A stretch of 64,000 nucleotides of DNA. Origin: Streptomyces sp. NBC_00442. Its GTDB lineage: Bacteria > Actinomycetota > Actinomycetes > Streptomycetales > Streptomycetaceae. This document shows positions 7,985-16,953 of this stretch, in pieces; within the stretch, counting starts at the first letter, position 1, and each line of letters opens with the position of its first letter. The stretch is taken from positions 7,626,001-7,690,000 of the forward strand of contig NZ_CP107918.1 of NCBI RefSeq assembly GCF_036014195.1. Reading direction: 5' to 3'. A program made the translations under genes and the position numbers. The notes beneath the pieces are model-generated. The model saw nothing but the letters and a program-made list of their open reading frames with translations. It was not told where the DNA came from and did not search any database.

Positions 7985-8725
7985 TCAGCGACGGTCGGCG
8001 CCGAAGCCCTCGCTCTCGCGCAGTACCACCAGCGCGAAGGCGAGGCGCTTGTCCAGCGGGCCCTCCCGAGGGACGACGTACCAGTTCGTGGATCCGGTGT
8101 TGCGCGCGTAGGTCAGCACCGCTTCTCCGCGCTCGCCTTCCGCGCCGTCCGCCTCCACTGCCCACACGACCGGTTTGAGCGCGGTCGCGCGGTCGGACCC
8201 CTCGTCGCCCCCCAAGGACACCAGGGAGTCCAGGACTCCCTCCACGACGTGGCCCATTCCCCGCTCCGCGGATGCCCGCAGGCCACCCCTCGCCCAGTTG
8301 TGGCGCGCCACGACAGGAGGCAGCCCCACCGGTTCCAGCCACAGGCCCTGGTGGGTGAGCCGCTTGCTGATCGGCGTACGACGGACCGAGCCGAGCTCCT
8401 GGCCGCCCGCGTCCGTCACCCGGTAGCGATCGGAGCCGTCCGCAAGCACGCTGCACAGCAGACGTGCACCGCCCTCGTCCTCGAAGAGGCGAAAGCCCGC
8501 CTTCGACAGCGACGACGCCCCGTGTTCGGCGGGCACGATGTACAGGCCGGGCACCATGTAGTCGTCGCCCTTGCGGTTCTTGTGGAACCGGACCGCGTGC
8601 GGGCCCCTGCCCCGTTTCGACTCGCGGAACGTGTGCCGCATGAACCGGCCCACGGTGAACCGGGTGATCTCGGTCCAGTGCATCGGCTCGAAGGGTTCGA
8701 CCGTCCTGCTTCTTCCGAATGCCAT
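7985..8725 (-). CDS. conserved hypothetical protein
   Basis: A 246-residue soluble protein with alternating strands and charged turns and no signal peptide or membrane helix. Notable segments are FMRHTFRESKRGRGPHAVRF near the start and GSTNWYVVPREGPLDKRLAF near the end. The middle is strand-rich (SDRYRVTDAGGQELGSVRRT), which resembles tubby/LURP-one-like barrels, but I cannot support that family firmly. The ATG at 8725 is preceded by GTGGAG at five bases; in-frame sequence upstream of it is a DNA tandem repeat and is excluded. Function unknown. Confidence 0.7.
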   Translation of the reverse strand: MAFGRSRTVEPFEPMHWTEITRFTVGRFMRHTFRESKRGRGPHAVRFHKNRKGDDYMVPGLYIVPAEHGASSLSKAGFRLFEDEGGARLLCSVLADGSDRYRVTDAGGQELGSVRRTPISKRLTHQGLWLEPVGLPPVVARHNWARGGLRASAERGMGHVVEGVLDSLVSLGGDEGSDRATALKPVVWAVEADGAEGERGEAVLTYARNTGSTNWYVVPREGPLDKRLAFALVVLRESEGFGADRR

Positions 8726-8837
8726 GCGCTCCACTCCCGGTTGCCCGGCCTCGGTTCCTCCGCCGAAGGCACCAGCGTACGAAAGCGATGGGCGGCCGCG
8801 GCAAGCAGCCCAGAGCCCCCGAGACTCGGCCCCCAGT

Positions 8838-8889
8838 CCCACACCCGCGTCCCACACCCGCGTCCCACACCCGCGTCTCACACCGGCGT
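8838..8889. repeat. four tandem 13-bp repeats
   Basis: Four head-to-tail copies of a 13-base unit of the form CCCACACCCGCGT, the last one diverged, in the divergent region between the hypothetical protein gene and the methyltransferase at 9011. It may affect promoter spacing; no function can be shown. Confidence 0.9.
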
Positions 8890-9010
8890 CTCACTCGCCG
8901 GGCCATCCGCCGGGCCCCCATGCCACTCCTCAGGCACCCCTCGGTCCAATTTCTCGGTCCAACTCCCCTTCAGGATCGGGCCGTCGGGCGTCACTCGCTA
9001 GTCTCTGCAG

Positions 9011-9634
9011 ATGATCGACGCGAAGCCCCTTTCCAGTACCGCCGGCTATGGCGAAGCCGCCGGCACGCTCGTCGAGCAGTACGAGAGCGTCTCCTTCGAG
9101 GACGTCCACCGCGACGTACTGCACCTGTTCCCGTCCCGACCCGGCACCATCCTCGACATCGGGGCGGGCAGTGGCCGCGACGCCGCCGCGCTGGCAGGGC
9201 GGGGCCACGTGGTCGTCGCCGCTGAGCCCACCGCCGAGCTTCGCGAACTGGGCCAACAGATCCACGCAGACCGGGGCATCGAGTGGGTCGACGACTCGCT
9301 GCCCGAGATGAGGACCCTGCGCGGTCGCCGCTCCCGCTTCGGCCTGATCCTTCTGACCGCCGTGTGGATGCATCTGGACGCAGTGCAGCGGTCGTCGGCG
9401 ATGGAAGGCATCGCCGAGCTGCTCGCCCCCGAGGGGCGCGTGGTCCTCACCCTGAGGCACGGGCCCGTCCCGGCAGGGCGGCGGATGTTCGACGTGTCGG
9501 CGGCCGAGACGATCGAGCTCGCGCGTGCCCACGGTCTGCGTGTTGTGCATCTTGGCGAGCGTCAAGACCCGCACGGCCGGCAGGGCGTGCACTGGAGCTC
9601 CTTGGGTCTGGAAGAGGGCACGGCCGCAGGCTGA
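9011..9634 (+). CDS. class I SAM-dependent methyltransferase
   Basis: A 207-residue protein with the seven-strand methyltransferase fold. Motif I, which binds the SAM methionine moiety, is ILDIGAGSGRDAAAL (residues about 47-61); the acidic end of strand 2 is VVAAEPTAEL; the post-motif FGLILLTAVWMHL and the LAPEGRVVLTLRHG strand follow. It would methylate an unknown small molecule in the cytoplasm. The ATG at 9011 follows a short intergenic region. A strong hairpin terminator begins three bases after the stop codon. Confidence 0.87.
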   Translation: MIDAKPLSSTAGYGEAAGTLVEQYESVSFEDVHRDVLHLFPSRPGTILDIGAGSGRDAAALAGRGHVVVAAEPTAELRELGQQIHADRGIEWVDDSLPEMRTLRGRRSRFGLILLTAVWMHLDAVQRSSAMEGIAELLAPEGRVVLTLRHGPVPAGRRMFDVSAAETIELARAHGLRVVHLGERQDPHGRQGVHWSSLGLEEGTAAG

Positions 9635-9637
9635 CCG

Positions 9638-9673
9638 GCGGCTACGGCAGGCGGTGCCCCCTGCCGTAGCCGC
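9638..9673 (+). terminator. rho-independent terminator
   Basis: A perfect 13-base stem (GCGGCTACGGCAG pairing with its complement) with a 10-base loop is followed by TTTCTTC, just after the methyltransferase stop codon. Confidence 0.9.
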
Positions 9674-9923
9674 TTTCTTCACCCGGTCCCCGTTCCCCGG
9701 TCCCCAGTGCCCAGCTCCCTGGGGCCTCACAAGGGCCGCTATATGGAGGCATCTTGGGCGGGGGAAACGCAACTTCGACTTGGGTTGGGGTGCATCGGGG
9801 GAGTTCGCCGTTCCGGCCTGGTACGACAGGGGGCGTACGGCGGAAGTCACCGCCCTGGCCACGAGCCGCTCGCTCTGGACCCACCTGCGCTCCGCCTGCG
9901 ATACGACCTCGTACGCTGGTGGG

Positions 9924-10775
9924 GTGACTGATGAGCAGGAGTGGGCGCAGCCGTCGGGAGTGTGGGCGACGGCGGTGGGCGTCGCCAGGGTGCGGGCGCT
10001 GGAGACCGAGCGGGAGAACGCGCTGTTCCACGACCCGTTGGCGCAGGCCTTCGCCACCGCCGGCGGTCGGGGTCCCTCCTCGCCGGCGCCGGCCGGGGAC
10101 GAGGCCGCGCGGCACCGCCGGATGGGAGTCGCGTTCTCCATTGTCATCAGGACGAAGTTCCTCGACGACCTGTTGCAGGAGGCCTCCGCGTCCGGAGTGC
10201 GACAGGTCGTACTGCTGGGCGCGGGAATGGACAGCCGGGCCTTCCGGATCGACTGGCCCGAGGGCACCCGTCTGTTCGAGGTGGACACTGCCGCGCCCCT
10301 CGAATTCAAGGAGTCGGTGCTGCGGCAAGAACGGGCCGTCGCACGCTGTGAGCGGATCACTGTCACGGTGGATCTGCGTGAGGACTGGCCCACCGCGCTG
10401 GCCGCCGCGGGGCACGATGCGGCGGCGCCGACCGTGTGGATCGCCGAAGGGCTGCTGATCTATCTGCCCCAGGACGCGGTGGAGTTGCTGCTGGCCCGGA
10501 TCGGCGCGCGATCGGCGGCGGGCAGTCGGATGGGGCTGACGCTTGGCCCGCGCGGGGTGATCGAGCGCTTCGGCGCGGATGCCGTGCCGGGATCGGCGGC
10601 GTCCCTGTGGGTTTCGGAGATGCCCGACGACCCGGTGACCTGGCTGGCCGGGCACGGCTGGGAGGCCGTCAGCCACACCCTGCGCGAGTGCGCCGCCGCC
10701 TACGGGCGCCCGATCAGCACTCCACCGCGGCGCGAGGAGCGTCCGGGCGGGCTGATCTCGGCGGTCCGCCGCTAA
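9924..10775 (+). CDS. SAM-dependent methyltransferase, leucine carboxyl MTase family
   Basis: A 283-residue member of the actinobacterial putative SAM methyltransferases related to PPM1/leucine carboxyl methyltransferases. Diagnostic features are TAVGVARVRALETER near the N-terminus, RTKFLDDLL, the SAM-binding VVLLGAGMDSRAFRIDWP (about residues 95-112) with FEVD shortly after, and WIAEGLLIYLP. These modify carboxyl groups of unknown metabolites. A GTG start at 9924 is used. The stop codon TAA at 10773 abuts the left end of the IS element, so the last few residues could have been altered by its insertion. Confidence 0.85.
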   Translation: MTDEQEWAQPSGVWATAVGVARVRALETERENALFHDPLAQAFATAGGRGPSSPAPAGDEAARHRRMGVAFSIVIRTKFLDDLLQEASASGVRQVVLLGAGMDSRAFRIDWPEGTRLFEVDTAAPLEFKESVLRQERAVARCERITVTVDLREDWPTALAAAGHDAAAPTVWIAEGLLIYLPQDAVELLLARIGARSAAGSRMGLTLGPRGVIERFGADAVPGSAASLWVSEMPDDPVTWLAGHGWEAVSHTLRECAAAYGRPISTPPRREERPGGLISAVRR

Positions 10776-10778
10776 AGA

Positions 10779-11548
10779 GTGTTGCAGAAGGCTCGGTTCT
10801 GGGCATTTTGCCCGTATGGGTGGGGTGTTGAGGGCTGATCCGTTGTGGGTGGAGATGTTCACCGGCTTGCGGATGGACCGGTTCGCGAAGCTGGTGAAGG
10901 CGGTAGGTGAACGGGGCGGGAAAGGGCCCGGCGGCGGCCGGCCGTGGTGTCTGGCGCTGCCGGACCGGGTGCTGTTGGTGGCCGTGTACTACCGCACGAA
11001 CCTCACGATGTGGCAGCCCGCGCCGCTGTTCGGCATCTCGCCGGCGACCGTGTGCCGGGTCATCCAGCGGCTCCGTCCGCTGCTGGCGCTCGAGCGGGCT
11101 CTGCGGCCGGTGACGGACACCGGACGGTTGTGGATCGTGGACGGCACTCTCATTCCGGTCGGTGACCGCAAGGTCGGTGCCTCGTCCCGCAACTACCGGT
11201 TCTCGGCGAACGTGCAGGTCATCATCGACGCGGACACCCGCCTGGTCATCGCGGCGGCCCGGCCGGCGCCGGGTAACAGGCCTACGCGCATGTCTGGCGG
11301 GAGTCGGACCTGCCCGCTCTGGCGGCGGGCACGACGGTCATCGCGGACGGCGCCTGCCTCGGCGCCGGGCTGATCGTCCCGCACCGCAAGAGAGCCGGCC
11401 GCCCCCTCCTGCGCGACTGCCGCCAGAAAGGAGACGGCCTTCACCACGCGGTCCAGGCCGTCGCCACCCTGCACAACCGCGCCATGGCGCGGTGAAACAG
11501 CAGGCCAGGCACCACTTCAACCTGCCAAAGCCGAGCCTTCCGCAACAC
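10779..11548 (+). mobile_element. degenerate IS5-group insertion sequence
   Basis: The ends are an inverted repeat of 18 bases with one mismatch: left GTGTTGCAGAAGGCTCGG and, reading inward from the right, the same with G for A at the eighth position. It encloses one broken transposase gene. The element is about 770 bp, shorter than intact relatives because of an internal deletion in the transposase. No clear target duplication was found at the edges. Confidence 0.85.
10816..11495 (+). pseudogene. IS5-group transposase (DDE_Tnp_4 type), broken
   Basis: The first part (10816 to about 11275) encodes the N-terminal HTH region (YYRTNLTMWQPAPLFGIS) and the first catalytic aspartate in WIVDGTLIPVGD. 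Near 11275 the reading frame shifts, and the second part continues with ADGACLGAGLIVPHRKR and ends HNRAMAR-stop. Between RPLL and RDCRQKGDG about 30 residues found in intact relatives are missing, including the RARVEH segment that carries the third catalytic residue. It therefore has both a frameshift and a loss of the active-site glutamate, so it cannot transpose by itself. Confidence 0.85.
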
Positions 11549-11699
11549 CCTTCAGGGCGCCGCCGAACCGGGCGCCGGGCCGAAGCCTGGCGTTGCGTCA
11601 TGAGCGAAACGGGCCGCGAGCGGGTCGTACGTAGGTCGCGAGCGGGTCGAACCCGGTGTCGTGAAACCGTGGTCCGTACGCCGCGGCCAACGTCGCGCG

Positions 11700-13937
11700 T
11701 CAGGCCCGCGGCGGGGGAGCGCCAGGGTCTGCGGGGAGGCGGTCGGAGCGGGCAATGTGGGACAGGTCGTTGAGCAGCGCGTCGAGCCAGGACACGGTGG
11801 CGTAGTACAGCCGGGGTGCGTCCGGCGGCTGTGCCGCGAGCTCGGCGATCGCCGGGTCGAAAGGCCGCAGGGTGGCCGTGGGGGTGTCGTCCCCGGGGTC
11901 GAGGGCGGCCGACACCAGCAGCATGCGTCCGGCCACCCGTTCCCCCAGCGCGCCGACGGACAGGGCAGCGAGCGGCCCAAGGCGGCGCTGTGGCGGTTCC
12001 AGCAGACGGTCCGAACCCCACAGGGCGTGATGCCCGGCGATCAGAGCCGTCTGCCAGTCCACCTGGCGCGGCGCCGCTCGGCGGACTGAGCCCTCGACGG
12101 GTGTGGGCTCGCTCAGGTACTGCGCGTAGGCGGATTCCGCGAGGATGACGGCGTGCTGGAGAGAGCGGTGGCCGGGGACGGCGGACAGGGGTGGGGCCGC
12201 GGCGTCGTCCGCCGCCGGTCCGTCGGCGACGGCGGCGCTGGTGGCGACCACGATCTCGGCTGCCCTGCGCAGGAGTTCGGCCGCGGTGCGGCGCAGTTCG
12301 TCGTGGGCCCCGCGTGGCCAGGCCAGCAGGCCGAAGACGGCACCGACGGCACTGCCGATGAGCACGTCCAGCATCCTGACCTCTGCCAAGTGCCAGGTGG
12401 GAGGCGCGAGTTGGGCGAAAACCAGGGCTACGAGCACGGTGAAAAGGCCCTGCGCCCAGCCGATGCCCTTGACCGGCCCCACGGTGAAGGCGAACAGCAT
12501 CCACAGCGGCAGCAGCGCCGCGTACCAGACGGTGTCCGCGCCCACGAGCGTCAGCACCCCAGCGGTCACCAGGGCCCCGGCGAGGGTGCCGGTGAGCGCG
12601 GTGCGAATGGTGCTCCAGGTCTCGTCCACGGTCGTGCGGGTGAGGGTGAGGGTCGCCAGCATCGCCCAGAAACCGTGCGGCAGCGTGTCCAGGCCGGCCA
12701 CGAGCCGGGCCGCGGTCAGAGCCAGGGCCAGGCGCACCGCGTTCTGGAAGAAGACCGAGCGCTGCCCGGCGTGCCCGCGGATCCGGTGCCACCACAGGAC
12801 CGGGCTCCGCTGCGAGGCATACCAGAAGCGGCCGGGCGCCACCGCCACCGAGGCGTGCCGGCCGCGCATCGCCAGGTCGGCGGCCGTGCCCATGGCGAGG
12901 GCGGCGTCCGCGATCTCCAGTACGGCGGCGTGCACGCGCAGTGCGGCCGCGGAGAACCAGAGTGCGGCGCGATGGACGGACGGCGCGCCGTCCGTGAAGG
13001 CAGGCGGGTCGGCGGACAGGGCCGACAGGCGTGCGCGTGCCGTGGCGAGGGCCGCGAACGGGGCGAGTGGTGACGGGCCGCCTCGCAGGCAGGCGGCGGT
13101 GGCCGTGGCCAGGCCGGTCACCGCTGTCAGCACGGCGGTGACCTCGGGACGAGGGGGCGCCTCCGGTGGAGAGGGCAGCAGCGAGAGGCGGCTGAGCAGC
13201 GTGCGGGTGGCCAGACCGGTGTGGGTGAGGGCGCGGTCGCGGACCGCGGGTCCCGCCGGGCGGTCGGCGTCCGGCACGGTCAGCGACCGAAGCGCTTGGC
13301 CGGTCTGCCGGGCCGCTCGCAGGTCTTCGGCGGTCGGGGCGTACGGGGGTGTGGCGAGCTGCGCCGCGACGCGGGCGGCGGTCCGGGCGGCCTCGGCGGC
13401 CCGAACCCGGTACGTGGGCGGCGCGGGCTCGGGTAGGACGAGCGTTTCGACGACGATGAACAACACCAGGCCGGTCGTCGTGCCGATCAGCCGCTCGGGG
13501 AGCGAGCCGGGATCGTAGGGCGGGAAGGACGGCAGGATGTAGAGCAGCTGCAGCCCAGGAGCGGCTCCCGCCGGACGCGGCCCGCCGACGGCGGCGAAGG
13601 CCAGGACGAAGCCGATCAGCAGCATGCCGACGACCGCGCACCAGGTCCGCACCGACAGATAGGTACCGACGGCCACGAGCAGCCAGCACACCGGCAGCGC
13701 CCGAGCCACCGTCGCCGCACGCTGCCGGCCGGTACCGGGGATCCGTGAGAGCCCGCCCACGGCGACGGCGGCGAACAGGGCGTAGGTCGCCGCGACGGGA
13801 AGGCCGAGACCGTAGCGGAAGAGGTAGAACCCGGCTGCGGCGGCCAGCGTCACGCGAACGGCCCGACGGCCGGCGGCGGCGTAGGCCGCCGGTCTCCGTA
13901 GGCCTGGGAGACCCCACACCTCTACAGAATCACCCAC
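11700..13937 (-). CDS. FUSC-family membrane protein (aromatic acid exporter-like)
   Basis: A 745-residue protein with two halves each containing a cluster of hydrophobic helices: the first at about residues 15-180 (VRVTLAAAAGFYLFRYGLGL, ATYALFAAVAVGGLS, ALPVCWLLVAVGTYL, LLIGFVLAFAAVGG) and the second at about 380-520 (NAVRLALALTAARLVAGL, HGFWAMLATLTLTRTTV, TGTLAGALVTAGVLTLVG). Long alanine-rich soluble helices separate and follow them. This is the fusaric acid resistance/YccS-type layout; relatives export aromatic acids. The GTG at 13937 is chosen because the extra upstream residues look non-coding. Regulator not evident. Confidence 0.83.
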   Translation of the reverse strand: MGDSVEVWGLPGLRRPAAYAAAGRRAVRVTLAAAAGFYLFRYGLGLPVAATYALFAAVAVGGLSRIPGTGRQRAATVARALPVCWLLVAVGTYLSVRTWCAVVGMLLIGFVLAFAAVGGPRPAGAAPGLQLLYILPSFPPYDPGSLPERLIGTTTGLVLFIVVETLVLPEPAPPTYRVRAAEAARTAARVAAQLATPPYAPTAEDLRAARQTGQALRSLTVPDADRPAGPAVRDRALTHTGLATRTLLSRLSLLPSPPEAPPRPEVTAVLTAVTGLATATAACLRGGPSPLAPFAALATARARLSALSADPPAFTDGAPSVHRAALWFSAAALRVHAAVLEIADAALAMGTAADLAMRGRHASVAVAPGRFWYASQRSPVLWWHRIRGHAGQRSVFFQNAVRLALALTAARLVAGLDTLPHGFWAMLATLTLTRTTVDETWSTIRTALTGTLAGALVTAGVLTLVGADTVWYAALLPLWMLFAFTVGPVKGIGWAQGLFTVLVALVFAQLAPPTWHLAEVRMLDVLIGSAVGAVFGLLAWPRGAHDELRRTAAELLRRAAEIVVATSAAVADGPAADDAAAPPLSAVPGHRSLQHAVILAESAYAQYLSEPTPVEGSVRRAAPRQVDWQTALIAGHHALWGSDRLLEPPQRRLGPLAALSVGALGERVAGRMLLVSAALDPGDDTPTATLRPFDPAIAELAAQPPDAPRLYYATVSWLDALLNDLSHIARSDRLPADPGAPPPRA

Positions 13938-14127
13938 CGCCGGGCCAGGGGCACCTTGTCGGAGAATCGGCGGGCGCGGGCGGTGCTCCCGGTGGCCGCC
14001 GGACGGGCTCCTGCCGGCGGGATGCGCGCGGTGGGACTCCCCAATCCCCACGGGATGGCCCCGCTGCTCCAGGTCGCCCCGGCCTTCCCGGTCACCCCGT
14101 GCGAGGTGCGAGCCGGGCCGTGGCGGG

Positions 14128-14769
14128 TCAGCGGGCGAGGGACACCGCGAAGGGCTTGAATCCGTGGCGGCGCAGGATGTGGGGCACGACCAGGATCATG
14201 GCCTCGGTGGCGCGGGCTGTGGTGATGTCGCCGAGGTCCTCGATCCGTTCGGGCTGCCAGCCCAGGTCGCCGAGCAGGCCGGTGACGGTGCTCTTCGCGT
14301 GGTCGTCATCGCCCGAGAGATAGGCGGTCGGCGGGGTGGCCAGGGTCTCGGGTGCGGTCATGACCATGAACAGCATGGTGTTGAGCGTCTTGACGACATG
14401 GGTGTCGGGGAGCGCGGCCTGGAGCTTTTCGGCGAGGCTGCTGCCGGGGTAGCAGAGGTCGCCGGGCAGGCCGTCGGCGTCGTCCCGGGTGGCGTTCGAG
14501 ACATCGACGAGGATCTTGCCGGCGAGTTCGGTGCGCAGGTCCGTGAGGCGGTCGAGGGAACTGTCGCCGGGCGTCGCGTTGATCACGATGTCCGCGGTCC
14601 GGGCCGTGGTGCGCTGGTCGGCGAAAGCGATCTGCGGGGCGAGCCCGGAGACGTGGGTGGCGGCTTCGGGACCGCGGCCACCGAGGGTGACATGGTGTCC
14701 GGCTGCGGCGAGCTTGCTTGCGAGGTTGGTGCCGACGCGGCCGGCGCCCAGAATGCCGATGCTGGTCAT
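14128..14769 (-). CDS. NAD(P)-binding reductase, F420-dependent NADP reductase-like
   Basis: A 213-residue protein of the NADPH:F420 oxidoreductase (Fno)/ProC-like group. The Rossmann motif is SIGILGAGRVGTNLASKLAA at the very start; IVINATPGDSSL and KILVDVSNATRDD correspond to the following nucleotide-binding strands, and the TLNTMLF motif is typical. It would transfer hydride between NADP and F420 or a small substrate. AAGGAG lies nine bases before the ATG at 14769. It is on the same strand as, and 144 bases downstream of, the inositol phosphatase-like gene, possibly one transcription unit. Confidence 0.83.
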   Translation of the reverse strand: MTSIGILGAGRVGTNLASKLAAAGHHVTLGGRGPEAATHVSGLAPQIAFADQRTTARTADIVINATPGDSSLDRLTDLRTELAGKILVDVSNATRDDADGLPGDLCYPGSSLAEKLQAALPDTHVVKTLNTMLFMVMTAPETLATPPTAYLSGDDDHAKSTVTGLLGDLGWQPERIEDLGDITTARATEAMILVVPHILRRHGFKPFAVSLAR

Positions 14770-14814
14770 GTGGTCATGCTCCTTGCGGGGATGGGGGAGG
14801 GGTCAGGCAGAGCG

Positions 14815-14880
14815 GAGACTTCCGTGGTCAGGCGCAGTGAATTCCGGGACTTCCCTGTTCAGGCGCAGATTTCCGGGCAG
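14815..14880. repeat. imperfect ~30-bp direct repeat
   Basis: Two imperfect head-to-tail copies sharing GACTTCC, TCAGGCGCAG and TTCCGG lie between the reductase and phosphatase-like genes. Function unknown; it may simply be a tandem duplication. Confidence 0.6.
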
Positions 14881-14913
14881 TCACGTCCGGAGTCGGGCGC
14901 GGAGTCCTACGGG

Positions 14914-15726
14914 TCAGGCGAGCGGCGAGAGCACCTTGAGGGCGGCGGCGTGGATGCCGGGGGCGGCGGCCAGGAAGTCACTGCTGCCGGTGTTCCACGG
15001 CCGGCCCGCCAGGTCGGTGACGGTGCCCCCGGCCTCGGAGACCAGCAGGGCGCCGGCGACCAGGCCCGAGCGGACGTCGGAGAACTGCCAGAACGCGTCC
15101 ATGCGTCCGGCGGCGACGTGGATGAGCTGCATCGTGGCGGGCACGGACACCCGCACGACCAGGCCGTTGATGAGCATCGCGGTGACGGAGTCACCGATCC
15201 GCCGGAAGGTGCGCTCGTCCTCGCCGGGCTTGGCCTGGCCCGTGCCGATGAGCGCGGCGCCCAGGTCGGTCTTGGCGGACACCTTCAGGGGTCGGTCGTT
15301 GAGCCGGGCACCGCCGCCGGCGACCGCCGTGTAGGTGTCACCGGTCAGCGGCAGGTGGACGACGGTGAGTACCGGCTGGTTGTCGCGGACCAGCGTGGCA
15401 GTGACGGACCAGTCGTCCATGCCGTGCACGTGGTTGATGTTGCCCTCCGCGGGGTCGACGACCCACCACTCCCCGGCCGGAAGCGCGCCGCCGGCCAGCT
15501 CGTCCTCGGCCCACTGAGACCCCGGCCGGGCCCGAAGCAGCGGCTCCCGCAGCACATCCAGCACCGCGTCGTCGTTGGCGTGGATCTCAGCGACGACCTC
15601 GTCGAGCGTCACGCCACGGGCGTGCGAGGTGTAGCGGTCGCGCAGGGTGACGCCGGCGGTCTCCACCGCGGTTGTCACGTCGGACAGGAGGGTCGTACCG
15701 GCGGCGAAAGGCGTGGCAGTGCTCAT
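14914..15726 (-). CDS. inositol monophosphatase-family protein with altered metal motif
   Basis: A 270-residue protein of the Mg-dependent IMPase fold (inositol, fructose-1,6-bisphosphate and PAP phosphatases). The usual D-P-I/L-D-G-T signature appears as WWVVDPAEGNINHVHG (residues 87-102): the second aspartate is glutamate and the threonine is asparagine. WAEDE at 72-76 replaces the usual GEE region, and SDVRSG near residue 217 keeps an aspartate where the last metal ligand is expected. Either a divergent phosphatase or an altered activity is possible. AGGAG seven bases before the ATG supports the start. Divergent from a LysR gene with an inverted repeat between them. Confidence 0.82.
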   Translation of the reverse strand: MSTATPFAAGTTLLSDVTTAVETAGVTLRDRYTSHARGVTLDEVVAEIHANDDAVLDVLREPLLRARPGSQWAEDELAGGALPAGEWWVVDPAEGNINHVHGMDDWSVTATLVRDNQPVLTVVHLPLTGDTYTAVAGGGARLNDRPLKVSAKTDLGAALIGTGQAKPGEDERTFRRIGDSVTAMLINGLVVRVSVPATMQLIHVAAGRMDAFWQFSDVRSGLVAGALLVSEAGGTVTDLAGRPWNTGSSDFLAAAPGIHAAALKVLSPLA

Positions 15727-15805
15727 GATTGGGCTCCTTGAGGCGATCGAAGCGGGGTGCTTGTCCGTCCCCGCACTCCGAAGGTAGGCCCCTCCCTAAT
15801 TAACA

Positions 15806-15828
15806 ACAAGTGCATGCTTGTCACTTGT
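15806..15828. promoter_or_regulatory. candidate LysR operator
   Basis: Perfect inverted repeat, arms ACAAGTG and CACTTGT with a 9-base spacer, in the AT-richer 114-base divergent region, 13 bases before the LysR start codon. Typical place for an autoregulatory LysR site that also controls the divergent phosphatase-like gene. Confidence 0.6.
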
Positions 15829-15840
15829 AAAGTTACTGCC

Positions 15841-16758
15841 ATGCAACTGGACTTGAACCTGCTCACGGCCCTTGACGCCCTGTTGGAAGAGGGCAGCGTC
15901 GCCGGCGCGGCGGCCCGCCTCCACGTCACCGCACCGGCGATGAGCCGCTCCCTGGGGCGTATCCGCAAAGCCACCGGCGATCAGATCCTGGTCCGCACCG
16001 GCCGCAGCATGGTCCCCACCACCCGCGCGCTGGCCATGCGAGCCGAAGTGCACGCCCTGGTGCAGCAGGCCCACCAACTCCTGTCCGCGCAGCGGGAACT
16101 CGACCTGGCGGCCCTGGACCGGGTGTTCACGGTGCGCTGGCACGATGCCCTGACCGCGGCCTGCGGCACCGCCCTGATCTCGGCCGTCCACGATCACGCG
16201 CCCGGCGTCCGGCTACGCCTGTCCGCCGAACCCGGCACGGACGACGCCGAGTTGCGCCGGGGTGAGGTCGACCTGGAATCGAGCTCCAGCGCTCCGACGC
16301 TTCCCGACATCCGTCACCGTCTCGCCGGCCGGGACCGGCTGGTCATCGCCGTTCGCCCAGAACACCCCCTGGCCGAGGGCTCGTTGACCCTTGAGCGGTA
16401 CGCGGCTTGCGAACACCTCACCGTCTCGAGGCGCGGGAATCTGCGCGATCCGATCGATGGCATCCTGGCGACACACGGCCTGGAACGTCGCGTCGTCGCC
16501 GCCGGACCCACGGCCGCTTTCGCGCTGCAACTCGCCCTCGACTCCGACCTGGTGGTCACACTCCCCGACGCGGTCACCCGCACGGCACGAGAACAACTCG
16601 GCCTGGTGACTCTGCCGCCGCCGCTCCCGCTGCCCGACGTACCGCTGTACCTGTTGTGGCACCAGCGCTACGACACCGACCGCGCCCACACCTGGCTTCG
16701 AGAGCTGGCCACCGAGACCGTCCGGGCCCTTTTCACGCCACCGGCCGCCGCTCCGTAG
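15841..16758 (+). CDS. LysR-family transcriptional regulator
   Basis: A 305-residue LTTR of normal length. The N-terminal HTH is LNLLTALDALLEEGSVAGAA then RLHVTAPAMSRSLGRIRKAT (residues 4-45), followed by the effector domain with the expected strand HRLAGRDRLVIAVRPEHPLA and the dimer region. LysR proteins activate divergent genes in response to a small co-inducer; the adjacent phosphatase-like/reductase unit is the natural target. The ATG at 15841 begins right before the HTH as in other family members. Co-inducer unknown. Confidence 0.88.
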   Translation: MQLDLNLLTALDALLEEGSVAGAAARLHVTAPAMSRSLGRIRKATGDQILVRTGRSMVPTTRALAMRAEVHALVQQAHQLLSAQRELDLAALDRVFTVRWHDALTAACGTALISAVHDHAPGVRLRLSAEPGTDDAELRRGEVDLESSSSAPTLPDIRHRLAGRDRLVIAVRPEHPLAEGSLTLERYAACEHLTVSRRGNLRDPIDGILATHGLERRVVAAGPTAAFALQLALDSDLVVTLPDAVTRTAREQLGLVTLPPPLPLPDVPLYLLWHQRYDTDRAHTWLRELATETVRALFTPPAAAP

Positions 16759-16868
16759 CCCCGCACCAACCCGACCGCGGTGACGGACAAGCCCCAGGGG
16801 AGGTCCTGGGGCGGCTGGTCCTGCTCGCAGACGAGTGGTGCCATGCCGTCGAGAGCCGGGACGGTAGG

Positions 16869-16912
16869 CGGGTGCGGGTGCGGGTGCGGGTGCGGATGCG
16901 GATGCGGATGCG
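16869..16912. repeat. hexanucleotide tandem repeat
   Basis: About seven head-to-tail hexamers, first GGTGCG and then GATGCG variants, in the convergent intergenic region after the LysR gene. Simple sequence repeat; no function seen. Confidence 0.9.
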
Positions 16913-16953
16913 AGTGTGAGGCGTGAGGTGCGAGGAGGTCTGCACCCGCTTGG

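Noticed and set aside
8838..8889. Possible CRISPR array
   Set aside because: Units are contiguous 13-mers with no spacers and no cas genes nearby.
12145..13518. Forward frame opposite the FUSC gene
   Set aside because: Ala/Arg/Ser-rich shadow of a convincing membrane protein.
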